Assembly (NCBI RefSeq): GCF_001667315.1
Contig: NZ_LZHT01000041.1
Location: 270,683-334,682, forward strand
DNA: 64,000 nucleotides
From: Mycobacterium sp. 852002-10029_SCH5224772
Lineage (GTDB): Bacteria; Actinomycetota; Actinomycetes; Mycobacteriales; Mycobacteriaceae
Direction: 5' to 3'
Shown here: in pieces, positions 17,875 to 26,811 of the stretch
Position numbering within the stretch: the first letter of the stretch is position 1
Layout of the letters: the number at the start of each line of letters is the position of its first letter
Translations under genes and position numbers: made by a program
The notes under the pieces: generated by a model
Seen by the model: the letters and a program-made list of their open reading frames with translations, nothing else
Databases searched by the model: none
What the model was told of the DNA's origin: nothing

Positions 17875-18525
17875 GTGGCCGCGATCGACATCTCCGGAAC
17901 GGTCCGAGAGCGCGCCGCCCGCGAGCTCCGAGACCGCATCCTCACCGGTGTCCTGCCCGCCGGCTCGCGGGTCGACCTCGACGCCATCACGGCGGAATTC
18001 GCGACCAGCCGCACGCCCGTGCGAGAGGCGCTGCTGGAGCTGTCGTTCGAGGGCCTGGTCCAGGTCGCCCCGCGCAGTGGTGTGACGGTGCTCGGCATCA
18101 GCCCCGACGACGTCCTGGACAGCTTCACCATTCTCGGGGTGTTGACCGGACAGGCCGCGGCGTGGGCCGCCGAACGGATCGAGCCCGCGGAGCTCGAAAC
18201 CCTGCGAGAGCTCGCAGCCGATGTGGTCGCGCGATCCGGTGACGACAGCATCGGCGAGGCCAACTGGCATTTCCATCAGATGATCCACCGCGCCGCGCAC
18301 TCGCCTCGCCTGCTGAACCAGATCAAGCAGGTCGCGCGCGTGGTGCCGAGCAACTTCCTGACCCTGTTTCCCGAGCACGAAAAGCATTCGCTGGACGAAC
18401 ATCAACAGCTTCTCGACGCGCTCGGCGACAAGGACGCCGAACTTTCCCGCACGATCGCCGAACGACACGTCTTGGATGCCGGCCGCTCGCTGGCCGAATG
18501 GCTCGAGCAGCGCCGCGAGGGTTAG
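17875..18525 (+). CDS. GntR-family regulator, FadR (FCD) subfamily
   Basis: A 216-residue regulator with an N-terminal winged helix (VRERAARELRDRILTGVLPA, then EFATSRTPVREALLELSFEG, about residues 9-75). An all-helical FCD ligand domain follows; its candidate metal or ligand histidines lie in NWHFHQMIHRAAHSPRL and in the DEHQQLLDAL region. The GTG start at 17875 places the candidate operator 38 bases upstream. It likely represses the divergent monooxygenase/CoA transferase/lyase unit and responds to an organic acid. Confidence 0.88.
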   Translation: MAAIDISGTVRERAARELRDRILTGVLPAGSRVDLDAITAEFATSRTPVREALLELSFEGLVQVAPRSGVTVLGISPDDVLDSFTILGVLTGQAAAWAAERIEPAELETLRELAADVVARSGDDSIGEANWHFHQMIHRAAHSPRLLNQIKQVARVVPSNFLTLFPEHEKHSLDEHQQLLDALGDKDAELSRTIAERHVLDAGRSLAEWLEQRREG

Positions 18526-18538
18526 CGGCGGGCCGGCG

Positions 18539-19510
18539 TCAGGCCAGGGCGGGCAGCACCTTGTCGGTGAGTAACCGGACCGACTTCCACGCTTCGTCGA
18601 CCGGCATCCCACCGACCAGGGGGTGCATGACGAGCGGTCCGTAGTTCTCGGCGTCGCGCACCTCCTCGATCAGCTGATCCGGGGTCAGGAAGCGGTATCG
18701 CCCCGATGCCCTGACCTGGTCCAGGGTCGCAACACCCGGCAGGTGCATGAGCGAGCGCTGATCCGTTGACCATCCGCCGTAAGTGACCGCCTCCCACAGG
18801 ATGTGGTCGCCGAGTTCCGCCCACGCCCGCTCGGGATCTTCGTGCAGATAGATCATTCCGCGATTGATGGGTCCCGGCATCAGAATGAACGGCGCCATGT
18901 CGGCCTCGGCGCACAGCTCGCGGTAGTAGGCGGCAATCTCGGGCAGGTGATCGGCCAGGCTGAGCGGCAGCCGGAACCGGGCTGCCCGGCGTGCCGTCGC
19001 GCGCGCACCGCCGCCGACGTACAGCGGTGGATGCGGCCGGGTCCACGTACCGGTGCAGATTCCCGCGTCCGGATCATCACCGGACCAGACCGCCAACATT
19101 CGCTCCAGCAGGGCGTCCATCAGTGCGCCCCGCCGAGCGAAATCGGCTCCCAGCGCATCATATTCGACGGTGCGGTATCCCAGGCCCACCGTGGTGTGCA
19201 GCCGGCCGTGGCTCATGTTGTCGACGAGCGCGATGTCTTCGGCGAGCCGGACCGGGTTCCACAGCGGGCCCAGCGCACAATCGACGCTGGCGATCAGCGT
19301 CGAGGTCCGGGCCAAGAACATCGCGGCGGCCATGATCGGATTGCAGCTCCACCCGTGACCGGTGGCGTGATGCTCGTCGACACTGATGGACGTGATGCCG
19401 TGCGATTCACCCCACTGCGCCAATTCCAGTGCAGCGGACAGCAGTTCGCCCTGCACGCGCGGATCCCCTTGTGGGGAGGCGAAGTTGAAACGCAGCACCG
19501 TCAAGAGCAT
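18539..19510 (-). CDS. LLM-class flavin-dependent oxidoreductase
   Basis: A 323-residue bacterial luciferase-like oxidoreductase (FMN or F420 type). It starts MLLTVLRFNFASPQGD and contains GITSISVDEHHATGHGWSCN, ARTSTLIASVDCALGPLWNP, VRLAEDIALVDNMSHGR and VGLGYRTVEYDALG. The EHH-type active-site region is conserved. The frame extends upstream, but it then runs antisense within the VOC gene and lacks a family-like sequence. It is the last gene of the leftward unit 22548-18539 (sulfotransferase, metallo-hydrolase, VOC, this enzyme). Substrate unknown. Confidence 0.85.
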   Translation of the reverse strand: MLLTVLRFNFASPQGDPRVQGELLSAALELAQWGESHGITSISVDEHHATGHGWSCNPIMAAAMFLARTSTLIASVDCALGPLWNPVRLAEDIALVDNMSHGRLHTTVGLGYRTVEYDALGADFARRGALMDALLERMLAVWSGDDPDAGICTGTWTRPHPPLYVGGGARATARRAARFRLPLSLADHLPEIAAYYRELCAEADMAPFILMPGPINRGMIYLHEDPERAWAELGDHILWEAVTYGGWSTDQRSLMHLPGVATLDQVRASGRYRFLTPDQLIEEVRDAENYGPLVMHPLVGGMPVDEAWKSVRLLTDKVLPALA

Positions 19511-19526
19511 GCCCGGCCCCGCCCCA

Positions 19527-20006
19527 CTATGCTTCCGGCCCGGCCGCCGCCTGCAGGAACGCGGGAAAGTCGGGGAACAGTGTGCGGTCGACGATCTCGA
19601 TGCGGGTCCCGGCCGCATCGACGTAGTAGGCGAACAGCGCGAGGTTCGGAGGGGCGGTGTCGGCGGTCGCCTCGAAGGCAAAGCCGTTGTCTTCCAACCA
19701 CTGTGCCGTCCCGGCCAGGTCGTCGGTCCAGTAGCCGAGGTGGTGGATGGCGTTGCCGGGTGCCGCGACCCAGGGGGTTCCGGGCACCTCCTGGACCAGC
19801 TCGAGGTGCGGAGCCTGCAGCGAATAGACGAACCTCGACGTCATCTCCCGGGTTCCACTCGCGGTGCGAAAGGGCAGGGTGTAGCTCATCGGAGTGATCC
19901 ACCGGTAACCGGCCAGCGCACTCAGCCGGGCCATCGCCGCCTCCAGGTCGGGCACGATGATGCCGGTGTGGTAGAAATCCTCGGGCCGTAGTGCGAATTC
20001 CGTCAT
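19527..20006 (-). CDS. VOC-family protein
   Basis: A 159-residue vicinal-oxygen-chelate protein. FYHTGIIVPDLEAAMARL opens module one, HHLGYWTDDLAGTAQWLEDN opens module two, and the terminal Glu ligand is in AAGTRIEIVDR. The ATG at 20006 overlaps the 3' end of the metallo-hydrolase gene by 4 bases. Members act as dioxygenases, isomerases or binding proteins; the specific role is unknown. It belongs to the same leftward operon as the sulfotransferase. Confidence 0.82.
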   Translation of the reverse strand: MTEFALRPEDFYHTGIIVPDLEAAMARLSALAGYRWITPMSYTLPFRTASGTREMTSRFVYSLQAPHLELVQEVPGTPWVAAPGNAIHHLGYWTDDLAGTAQWLEDNGFAFEATADTAPPNLALFAYYVDAAGTRIEIVDRTLFPDFPAFLQAAAGPEA

Positions 20007-21241
20007 GAATTCCTCGCTATCTCGTTGCGCAGCCAGGCACTTTCCCAGAAGTTCGTGCTGCTGGCGAGAAGTTTTTCATGGGCGTGCCGCAGCACATCGC
20101 GAGCCCCCGGATGCTCGGCGGGCACGAGTTGTGCGAGGTGAATCGCGTGCAGCGCACGGTCAGCGGCCAGGTGTCCCCGGGCGCGATCCAGCAGCGCATC
20201 GGCGCCGGCAAGCTCGACGACGTCGGCGGTGACGGCGTCGAACCCGACCGGGTACAGCTCGGTGGTCGACTCATGGTGGAACCAGCCGGAGTAGTTCTCC
20301 CAAACGGCCCGCACGTCCCAGGCGACCTTCCCATAGCCCTGGCCCACTTCGTATTCCGCGGGCAGGGTGATCTCGCGCATCAAGGTGCGGACATCCTTGC
20401 CGGCGTTCATTCCGGCGACCGTCTGATCGTGGATGTATTGGATGGCGTTGCGCAGCCGGGTCAGTTCGGCGTCGATGCGCTCGGCCCCCGCGATGGGCTC
20501 GAAGTGACCCGTCACCAGCAGCTCGGGCTGCAGGCCGCGCACCCGCTCCACCGAGGCAATGGCCGCCAACGCATCGCGATAGCGGTCGCCGCGCATGGTG
20601 ACGAGGTTGGGGATGTGCCCGATCAGCGGGCCGAAGGTGTTTCCGCACAGGCAGATTCGCTCCTCCGGCAGCCAGACCACCAGCGAGTCGGTGGTCTCCC
20701 CGCCGGGCACCGAGATCAGTTCCATCCGTCGGCCGCCGAGCTCCACCGTCAGCGTGTCCTCGAATTCGAGGTCAACGACGGGCACGCTCTGGCCCGCCAG
20801 CCGCGTCGTCCCCAGACGCCGTCGGATCGCTTCGATGCCGCTGGCCAGCGTGTCTTTGAACGCGAAGGCGCTGCGGTTCGCGCGGTACGGGATCAGACGA
20901 TCGTTGTCGTCTCGCCACGTCGTCCAGTTCGCTTGCGCGACAACGGTCGTGTCGGGGTCGCGCACGCTGTCCAGTCCGCCGACGTGATCCACGTGGCCCT
21001 GCGTGAAGATGATGTAGCGCACCGGTGACGAATCCACCGCGTCGAAGTTCGCGCGGTGCACCGGACCCTCGAAACCCATGCCGGTGTTGATGATCACCCG
21101 ACCCTCGGGTGTGGTGAGCAGGTACGCGTTGGACAGGCCGGGCGAGCACCACAATCCCGGGGCGATCTCCTCGGCCTTCTGCGCGGACGCCGGGCGCATC
21201 GCGTCGGCACCGGGCCTGCCGCGGTAGACAGGTTCGGACAT
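20003..21241 (-). CDS. MBL-fold metallo-hydrolase, alkylsulfatase-like, altered first His
   Basis: A 412-residue metallo-beta-lactamase-fold protein. The usual T-H-x-H-x-D-H motif reads T-Q-G-H-V-D-H (Gln81, His83, Asp85, His86, then VGG), so the first zinc-ligand histidine is replaced. Later conserved-looking segments are VPGGETTDSLVVWLPEER, LCGNTFGPL and LVTGHFEPI. The C-terminal third resembles the dimerisation region of SdsA-type alkylsulfatases. The ATG at 21241 is chosen because AAGGAG lies 9 bases upstream; an alternative ATG at 21259 overlaps the sulfotransferase stop. A role opposite to the neighbouring sulfotransferase (sulfate-ester hydrolysis) is possible but unproven. Confidence 0.8.
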   Translation of the reverse strand: MSEPVYRGRPGADAMRPASAQKAEEIAPGLWCSPGLSNAYLLTTPEGRVIINTGMGFEGPVHRANFDAVDSSPVRYIIFTQGHVDHVGGLDSVRDPDTTVVAQANWTTWRDDNDRLIPYRANRSAFAFKDTLASGIEAIRRRLGTTRLAGQSVPVVDLEFEDTLTVELGGRRMELISVPGGETTDSLVVWLPEERICLCGNTFGPLIGHIPNLVTMRGDRYRDALAAIASVERVRGLQPELLVTGHFEPIAGAERIDAELTRLRNAIQYIHDQTVAGMNAGKDVRTLMREITLPAEYEVGQGYGKVAWDVRAVWENYSGWFHHESTTELYPVGFDAVTADVVELAGADALLDRARGHLAADRALHAIHLAQLVPAEHPGARDVLRHAHEKLLASSTNFWESAWLRNEIARNS

Positions 21242-21255
21242 CGCTGCTGACTCCT

Positions 21256-22548
21256 TCATTCGGAGCGGACGTCGAACTTGTCGAAGTAGAAGCCGAATCG
21301 GCCGCGCAGCTCGTCGGCGGAGATGCCGAAGTGCCGTTGCAGGTCGTAATGGATGCGGCCATGCTTGCCGCGGGGATTGCCGTCCAGGTAGCGCTGGAAG
21401 CGGTCGCGCACCTGCTGCGGTAATTCGACAGCGCCGCACCGGTACAGCCGTTCGAGCACCGGCATCTCGTTGCCGCCCAACTGGTGGAAGCTGACGTCGA
21501 TGCTGCGGTCGGCGGCCACCAGGTCGCGGTCGCGGACGCACGCGCTCAGCAGCCGATGCACGCGGTCGCCCCAGTACTCCAGCAGCCAGTGCGGGTCAAT
21601 GCTGTTACGGCGCAGCCGATCCGAATAGGCCATCATGGTGATCGCGGATTGGATCACCGCGGCGGGGTCGCGGTGCGTGAAGGCCACCGTCGCGTCGGGG
21701 AAGGTCGCCATCAGCGGGCCGACCTGCTCGCAGTGCTGTGGACTCTTGAGAACCCAGGTCCGCGGTCCCCGCAGAAAGGTCAACGCCTGCAGCACCCGCT
21801 TCATGTAGGCGTAGTGGCGGGTTTGGTCGAGGCTCAGGTAGTAGTCGCGCCAGTCTGGTACCCGCGCATGCCATTCCAAGACATAGGAGGCCAGATCGAG
21901 GTCGAGGAGTTCCACCTCCTCCTCGATCGCCTCGGGGAACCGGTCGTGCATGGCGGCCACCACGGGCGCGCTGGCCATCAGCGCTTCGTGTTCCGATTTG
22001 GCTCGCGCGTAACGGGGGTCGACGCCGAAGATGTCGGGGCCCTGCCCGCGGGCGGGGATGGGATCCTGGCTCTCCCAGTACGGCAGCGCGCGCCGACGCG
22101 GGTCGGAGGCAATGAGATTCACCAGATGCGTGGTGCCCGAACGCGGCATCCCGACGACGATGAAGGGCCTCTCGATCGGGATGGACTCGATCTCGGGATA
22201 TCGCGTGATCAGCTCGGTGAGCGACACCCGGTTGCGCAGCAGGCGGACGATTCGCTGCCGCAGCGAGCCGCGGGTGAGCTGGCGCAGTCCCTCGTCGGCC
22301 TCGATCGCCGCGACGTGCGCACGCAGGCGGTCAACGAAGCCGTCGGTGTCATCGAGATGGGTGGCTCCGGCTTCCAGACCGGTCTGTTCGATGGCCTCCG
22401 CAAGCATCCGGTCGATGTCGAAGGCGACGGCGTTGGCCTCGGTGAAATCCAGGATTTGACGCTGGACGTCGGTCAGCTGGGGTGCGGTCAGGTCGTCGAA
22501 GTCGATGTCGTCAACCGCAGAACCCACCGGAACCCCTCTTCGACGCAT
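21256..22548 (-). CDS. PAPS-dependent sulfotransferase family protein
   Basis: A 430-residue sulfotransferase of the mycobacterial Stf family. The 5'-phosphosulfate loop is FIVVGMPRSGTTHLVNLIAS (about 130-150), and the 3'-phosphate region is near TWVLKSPQHCEQVGPLM and VAFTHRDPAAVIQS. It would transfer sulfuryl groups from PAPS to a lipid or small acceptor in the cytoplasm. The ATG at 22548 has no clear ribosome binding site. An in-frame GTG at 22527 is preceded by GAGGGG and could be the true start, which would shorten the protein by seven residues. It heads the leftward operon to 18539. Confidence 0.87.
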   Translation of the reverse strand: MRRRGVPVGSAVDDIDFDDLTAPQLTDVQRQILDFTEANAVAFDIDRMLAEAIEQTGLEAGATHLDDTDGFVDRLRAHVAAIEADEGLRQLTRGSLRQRIVRLLRNRVSLTELITRYPEIESIPIERPFIVVGMPRSGTTHLVNLIASDPRRRALPYWESQDPIPARGQGPDIFGVDPRYARAKSEHEALMASAPVVAAMHDRFPEAIEEEVELLDLDLASYVLEWHARVPDWRDYYLSLDQTRHYAYMKRVLQALTFLRGPRTWVLKSPQHCEQVGPLMATFPDATVAFTHRDPAAVIQSAITMMAYSDRLRRNSIDPHWLLEYWGDRVHRLLSACVRDRDLVAADRSIDVSFHQLGGNEMPVLERLYRCGAVELPQQVRDRFQRYLDGNPRGKHGRIHYDLQRHFGISADELRGRFGFYFDKFDVRSE

Positions 22549-22637
22549 CGGGTGAGAAATATGACACCGAGGCTAGACGCGGCGGGATTTCTCGGTTCAC
22601 CCACCTCGCCGGCGGACAACCCGCCCCCGCCCGGTGC

Positions 22638-23024
22638 CTACAGATTGGCCAGATCGTCGGGAACGTCGACCATGTGTTCCTGCAGCGCCGCCAGGGGCAC
22701 CACCTCGAGGGTCCTTTCGTGCGTGGACGCCAGCACCACCGGCGCCGCGCAACCGTCGTGGTGAGCCCGCAGCCAGTTCAGCGCGGTCACACACCAGCGA
22801 TCGCCGGGCAGCAGGCCCGGGAACCGGTACTCGGGAACAGGCGTCAACAAGTCGTTACCAATGGAACGCTGGTGCTCGAGGAATTCGGCGGTCATCACCG
22901 CGCAAATCGTGTGCCGCCCGAGGTCCTGAGGGCCGGTGGAGCAACAGCCATCGCGGTAGAAGCCGGTCAGCGGTTCTGTGCCGCACGGTTCCAGCGGACC
23001 GCCCAGCACATTTCGATCAGGCAC
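22638..23024 (-). CDS. DUF2237 family protein
   Basis: A 128-residue protein. DRNVLGGPLEPCGTEPLTGF, YRDGCCSTGPQDLGRHTICA and LLPGDRWCVTALNWLRAHHD are hallmarks of the widespread DUF2237 family, which has several conserved cysteines. The GTG at 23024 gives the family's normal N-terminus; upstream in-frame sequence is low-complexity and not conserved in character. Function is unknown. It is a single gene divergent from the TM2 gene. Confidence 0.85.
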   Translation of the reverse strand: MPDRNVLGGPLEPCGTEPLTGFYRDGCCSTGPQDLGRHTICAVMTAEFLEHQRSIGNDLLTPVPEYRFPGLLPGDRWCVTALNWLRAHHDGCAAPVVLASTHERTLEVVPLAALQEHMVDVPDDLANL

Positions 23025-23149
23025 CCGTCCAGTATTGCGCTCGCGGGGGTGAAGTTTGAAGTGATTTCCCGACTGCACCCAAACGATTTTCCCCTCGGCG
23101 CCCTCAGCGGCCGATGTCGACGGCCCGACGTAGGCCGTGTTAACTCGAA

Positions 23150-23602
23150 ATGATGTCGACGCCGCCCAACCAACCCGGGGATCCCTCCGGCGAGCCGCCA
23201 TGGGGATGGCAGCCGCCCGGTTACGGACCACCACCGAATCCGCACTCCCCGCCACCGGGATACCCGGGCTATCTGGGCTACCCGGGCTACCCGGGCTACG
23301 TCGACCCGCAGGCGCCGTTCGGCCGTGATCCGGCGACCGGGTTGCCGTTGTCGGATAAGTCCGCCACCACCGCCGGCCTACTTCAGCTCTTCCTCGGCCT
23401 GTTCGGTGTCGGCCGGTTCTACATCGACTCGACTCAGATCGCGGTGGCGCAGCTGTGCCTGGGTCTGTTCGGAATCCTCTTCAGCCTGTTCTGTTTTCTG
23501 GGATTTCCGGTACTGCTCGGCGGCATCGTCTGGGCGATCATCGACGCGATCTTGATCTTCACCGGCAGCGTCAAAGACAACCACGGTCGCAAGCTGCGCT
23601 AG
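23150..23602 (+). CDS. TM2-domain membrane protein
   Basis: A 150-residue protein. The first 60 residues are Pro/Gly/Tyr-rich, with a short repeat (GYPGYLGYPGYPGY). Then comes a TM2 domain: KSATTAGLLQLFLGLFGVGR, FYIDSTQIAVAQL and two hydrophobic helices ending in WAIIDAILIFTGSVKDN. The conserved glycine-rich turn and Arg-Phe-Tyr of TM2 domains are present. Function is unknown. Two adjacent ATGs (23150, 23153) are possible starts. Confidence 0.87.
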   Translation: MMSTPPNQPGDPSGEPPWGWQPPGYGPPPNPHSPPPGYPGYLGYPGYPGYVDPQAPFGRDPATGLPLSDKSATTAGLLQLFLGLFGVGRFYIDSTQIAVAQLCLGLFGILFSLFCFLGFPVLLGGIVWAIIDAILIFTGSVKDNHGRKLR

Positions 23603-23617
23603 CCGCTCCAAGAGCGG
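23603..23617 (+). terminator. stem-loop after TM2 gene
   Basis: CCGCTC-CAA-GAGCGG forms a perfect 6-bp stem with a 3-base loop directly after the TAG stop at 23600-23602. There is no T-run, which is common for mycobacterial terminator hairpins. The rest of the gap to 23856 shows nothing else recognisable. Confidence 0.4.
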
Positions 23618-23856
23618 ACAATGGTTTCGGTTGTCCCACAATGAGTCTGACGCACAGGCGGGACCCATTTTAACCGCCTTGGCTTTCACGAGGGCTCGGG
23701 CGCGCCGCCGTCGATGATTACGGATTGGTCACGATGACGAGTGGGGGCCGACGTTCGGCGGCGCCGATGAAGGCCCGGTAACAATTGTTATCTCAAGCTC
23801 TCGCGACGCGCTGAGCAAATCCCAGGGAAATCGTCCCGGAAACTTATCGTCACATC

Positions 23857-24990
23857 GTGGAACGACGAACGGCCCTGAAACTCCCTCTGCTGCTGGCGGC
23901 AGGCGCCGCAGTTACCCGGGTCCCCCGGGCCTCCGCGGAGGAAGCGGGCCGGTGGTCGCCCGATCGCGCCAACCGGTGGTATCAAGCGCAGGGCTGGCTC
24001 GTCGGAGCAAACTACATTCCCGCGAGCGCCATCAACCAGTTCGAGATGTTTCAGCCCGATACCTTCGATCCCCGGCGCATCGACACCGAGCTCGGCTGGG
24101 CTCAGTTCTACGGGCACAACACCGCGCGGGTGTTCCTCCATGATCAGCTCTGGGCTGCCGATCAGCGCGGATTCCAAACGCGGCTGGGGCAATTCGTCGA
24201 CATCGCAGCCCGCCATCGCATCAAACCGCTGTTTGTGTTCTTCGACTCCTGTTGGGATCCGCAGCCCCGGGCGGGTCGACAGCGCGCGCCGCGCCCCGGC
24301 GTGCACAACTCGGGCTGGGCGCAGAGCCCCGGCGCCGAACGCCTCGGCGACTCTCGCTACGTTCCGGTCATGCGTGACTACGTCACCGCGGTGATGACCC
24401 AATTCCGCAACGACAGCCGGGTTCTGGGGTGGGACCTCTGGAACGAACCCGACAACCCTGCGAGCCAATACCGCAAAACCGAACGAAGCGACAAGGAGCA
24501 ACTGGTCACCAACCTGCTCCCCCAGGTGTTTCGGTGGGCACGCGCGGTCGACCCCAGCCAGCCGCTCACGAGCGGCGTGTGGCGCGGCGACTGGGGACAA
24601 CCCCAGGGCCGCAGCGCAATCAGCGACATCCAGCTCGCCAACTCCGACGTGGTCACCTTCCATTCCTACGCCGAGCCCGCCGGGTTCGAGTCCCGGATCA
24701 ACGAGCTGACCCCGTTGGGTCGGCCCATCCTGTGCACGGAATACATGGCTCGGCCCCGGGGCAGCACCGTGCAGGGCATCCTGCCCGTCGCGAAGCGCCA
24801 CAACGTCGGCGCCATCAACTGGGGCCTGGTCGCCGGCAAGACCCAGACCTACTTCCCCTGGGATTCCTGGGATCACCCGTACACCGCGGTTCCGAAAGTG
24901 TGGTTCCACGACTTGATTCGGCCCGAGGGACGACCGTTCCAAGACATCGAAGTTCTGACGGTTCGCAAGCTGGCCGGTAGCCAGGCCTGA
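23857..24990 (+). CDS. secreted GH5-like glycoside hydrolase
   Basis: A 377-residue exported protein. The N-terminus has an Arg-Arg pair and a hydrophobic core ending in Ala-Ser-Ala (MERRTALKLPLLLAAG...ASA), consistent with a Tat-type signal. The body has the clan-A glycosidase pattern. WDLWNEPDN carries the Asn-Glu acid/base pair (about residue 205), and LCTEYMARP carries the candidate nucleophile Glu (about residue 300); GYGH-type TIM-barrel strands are visible. It resembles mycobacterial GH5-like cellulase/mannanase-type proteins. The substrate is unknown and could be a plant or amoebal glycan or an envelope glycan. The start is GTG 23857. Confidence 0.82.
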   Translation: MERRTALKLPLLLAAGAAVTRVPRASAEEAGRWSPDRANRWYQAQGWLVGANYIPASAINQFEMFQPDTFDPRRIDTELGWAQFYGHNTARVFLHDQLWAADQRGFQTRLGQFVDIAARHRIKPLFVFFDSCWDPQPRAGRQRAPRPGVHNSGWAQSPGAERLGDSRYVPVMRDYVTAVMTQFRNDSRVLGWDLWNEPDNPASQYRKTERSDKEQLVTNLLPQVFRWARAVDPSQPLTSGVWRGDWGQPQGRSAISDIQLANSDVVTFHSYAEPAGFESRINELTPLGRPILCTEYMARPRGSTVQGILPVAKRHNVGAINWGLVAGKTQTYFPWDSWDHPYTAVPKVWFHDLIRPEGRPFQDIEVLTVRKLAGSQA

Positions 24991-25097
24991 AATACAGTGG
25001 CGGCCTCACCGGCCTGCCTTGGCTTCGTTCATTCGCAACATCGCCTCGGCCGCGGCCTCCCAGTAGTAGGGTTGTAGCAGCTCAGAAGGGGGCGGCG

Positions 25098-25136
25098 ATG
25101 ATCGTCGGTGTTGGCCATCTGCCCGCGACGCCATGA
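25098..25136 (+). CDS. possible 12-codon leader peptide
   Basis: An ATG at 25098 with a strong purine-rich ribosome site (AGAAGGGGG) opens a 12-codon frame, MIVGVGHLPATP, whose TGA overlaps the ATG of the next gene at 25133 (ATGA). Such coupling could set translation of the downstream protein. It may equally be fortuitous, or the remains of an upstream gene. Confidence 0.35.
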   Translation: MIVGVGHLPATP

Positions 25137-26776
25137 CGCTGACAAACCTGAGCGAAGCGGAACTGATCGCGTCGGCCGGCGGCGATCCGTGGGCGATCAA
25201 TCAGAGCTTGCAGGCGGGTAGCCCGTTTCAGATCTCGCAGTTGGCGGAGGCCTTTCACGGCGCGGGTCGACACACCGCCGAAGCCGACCACGCATTCGAG
25301 GAAGCGCGAAAACGCTTCGCCGCGGCGTGGAACCATCAGGATGGTGGCCACCCCATCAACGACTCCGCTGAAGTACAGCGGGTGACCAAAATGCTTGGTG
25401 CGCAGTCCGAACAGTTGCCGAAGATCGGTGCTGAATTGGAAACGATCGCCGCCGCGTTGGCCGATGCGCAGAAACAAGGGGCTCGAGAGATCGCCCTTCT
25501 GGACAGTGAGCTCCGCGGCCTCGACAGACTCATGACCGCCATCAAGACAGATTTGACGTTCGATCTGCCCCAGTCGGAACGCGAGAAGCTGCGGAGACTG
25601 TACGAAGACGCGCACGCCGATGCCGTGGACGACGTCCGTGATGCCGTCAAGCAAATGACGTCAATTCGCAACAGGTACTCCGATACTCTCCGTAAAGCCA
25701 TGGGCGCCCTGCATGCCGACGGTTACGACCCACCGAAAGCTGTAGACGAGTGGATCGAGAGCCCGCTGAAACCGGGTGAGGTGAGAGATCTCGGGCCGAT
25801 CGCCGGTACCGGCGGGATTCCCGGAATCCCAGGTATCGGTGCGGCGGATCTAGGGGAAGTAGTCGAGGTGCCCGGGCAGCCCGGAAAGTATCTGGCGATC
25901 TTCGGGGATTCGTTCTCCGGCAATAAAGTCGGCGAGGGCGAACATTATCGCTCTGTGGCCGTGCCGGTGACCTTCGACGCCGACGGACGTCCACATTTCG
26001 GTGCGCCACTAACGGGACCCGAGAATAGTGGCCACGAGCTCTTCACCATGCCGGGGGAGGCGATCAAGGCCGGAATCAGCGACACGCTGCCAGCCGGGAC
26101 GATCACCCTGGGAGACAAAACGTACATGATGGTCACCGGCACGACGGGGAACCTTAAGCCGGCGGCTTCGTGGCTGGTCGAAGTCAGCGGCGATCCGGGC
26201 AAAGGATGGACGATGGTGCCAGGCTCATATCGGGCTGCCAGCGAGGCGCCCACCCAGATCAGTGGATACAAGGGTTCGGACGGCAAGGTCTATATCGCTG
26301 CGGATTCCTTCGACCGCAGCCGAGGCATCACCATGTACCGCGCGGATCCCGGGAGCGTATTCGATCGTTCAACCTGGCAGCCGTGGAACGGGAAAGACTG
26401 GGGCAAGCCAGGACAACAGGCCATACAGCTCACCACCAATCGCTACGGCGAGCTCAGCTTTCGGGAAATCGGTGGGAAGCCCGTCCTGTCAGGTTTCGAT
26501 GTAGATGCGCACCAAGGAAGTATCGAAGTGCGGGTAGGTGCCAATCCAACCGAAATGTTCGGCTCGAACGTGCCGACGACTCTGGTCGCGCAGAATGGCG
26601 ATCCAGCGGCTCCTAAATTCATCCCTCAACCGTACGGCGGGTATATCTTGCCGGGATCAACGCTGGACGATTTGAAATTATTTGCCAGTCAATGGAATAC
26701 GCTCAAAGATGCGAACGGCGTGCCGTTTGGCACCCCGTACAACACCCGAGAGTTCCAACTCAGCCCCTATCACTGA
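25133..26776 (+). CDS. helical domain + DUF4185-like beta domain protein
   Basis: A 547-residue protein with two clear halves. Residues 1-200 are helical and charged (AGRHTAEADHAFEEARKRFA, SEQLPKIGAELETIAAALAD), resembling the N-terminal ESX/WXG-like or hydrolase-leader domains of mycobacterial multi-domain proteins. A Pro/Gly hinge (GTGGIPGIPGIG) follows. Residues 225-547 are beta-rich with GQPGKYLAIFGDSFSGNKVG and other repeated short-strand segments, as in DUF4185 proteins. No conventional signal peptide is seen, so export, if any, would be by type VII secretion. Catalytic function is unknown. The following gene (26812) encodes a small exported protein and may be a partner. Confidence 0.65.
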   Translation: MTLTNLSEAELIASAGGDPWAINQSLQAGSPFQISQLAEAFHGAGRHTAEADHAFEEARKRFAAAWNHQDGGHPINDSAEVQRVTKMLGAQSEQLPKIGAELETIAAALADAQKQGAREIALLDSELRGLDRLMTAIKTDLTFDLPQSEREKLRRLYEDAHADAVDDVRDAVKQMTSIRNRYSDTLRKAMGALHADGYDPPKAVDEWIESPLKPGEVRDLGPIAGTGGIPGIPGIGAADLGEVVEVPGQPGKYLAIFGDSFSGNKVGEGEHYRSVAVPVTFDADGRPHFGAPLTGPENSGHELFTMPGEAIKAGISDTLPAGTITLGDKTYMMVTGTTGNLKPAASWLVEVSGDPGKGWTMVPGSYRAASEAPTQISGYKGSDGKVYIAADSFDRSRGITMYRADPGSVFDRSTWQPWNGKDWGKPGQQAIQLTTNRYGELSFREIGGKPVLSGFDVDAHQGSIEVRVGANPTEMFGSNVPTTLVAQNGDPAAPKFIPQPYGGYILPGSTLDDLKLFASQWNTLKDANGVPFGTPYNTREFQLSPYH

Positions 26777-26811
26777 TCGCATCACAGAAAATCTGAACCG
26801 ATAGGAAGCAT

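Noticed and set aside
25006..25200. Minus-strand frame ending YYWEAAAEAMLRMNEAKAGR
   Set aside because: The last 22 codons look codon-biased, but the frame runs antisense into the start of the 25133 gene and has no family-like core. It could be a gene remnant but is too weak to call.
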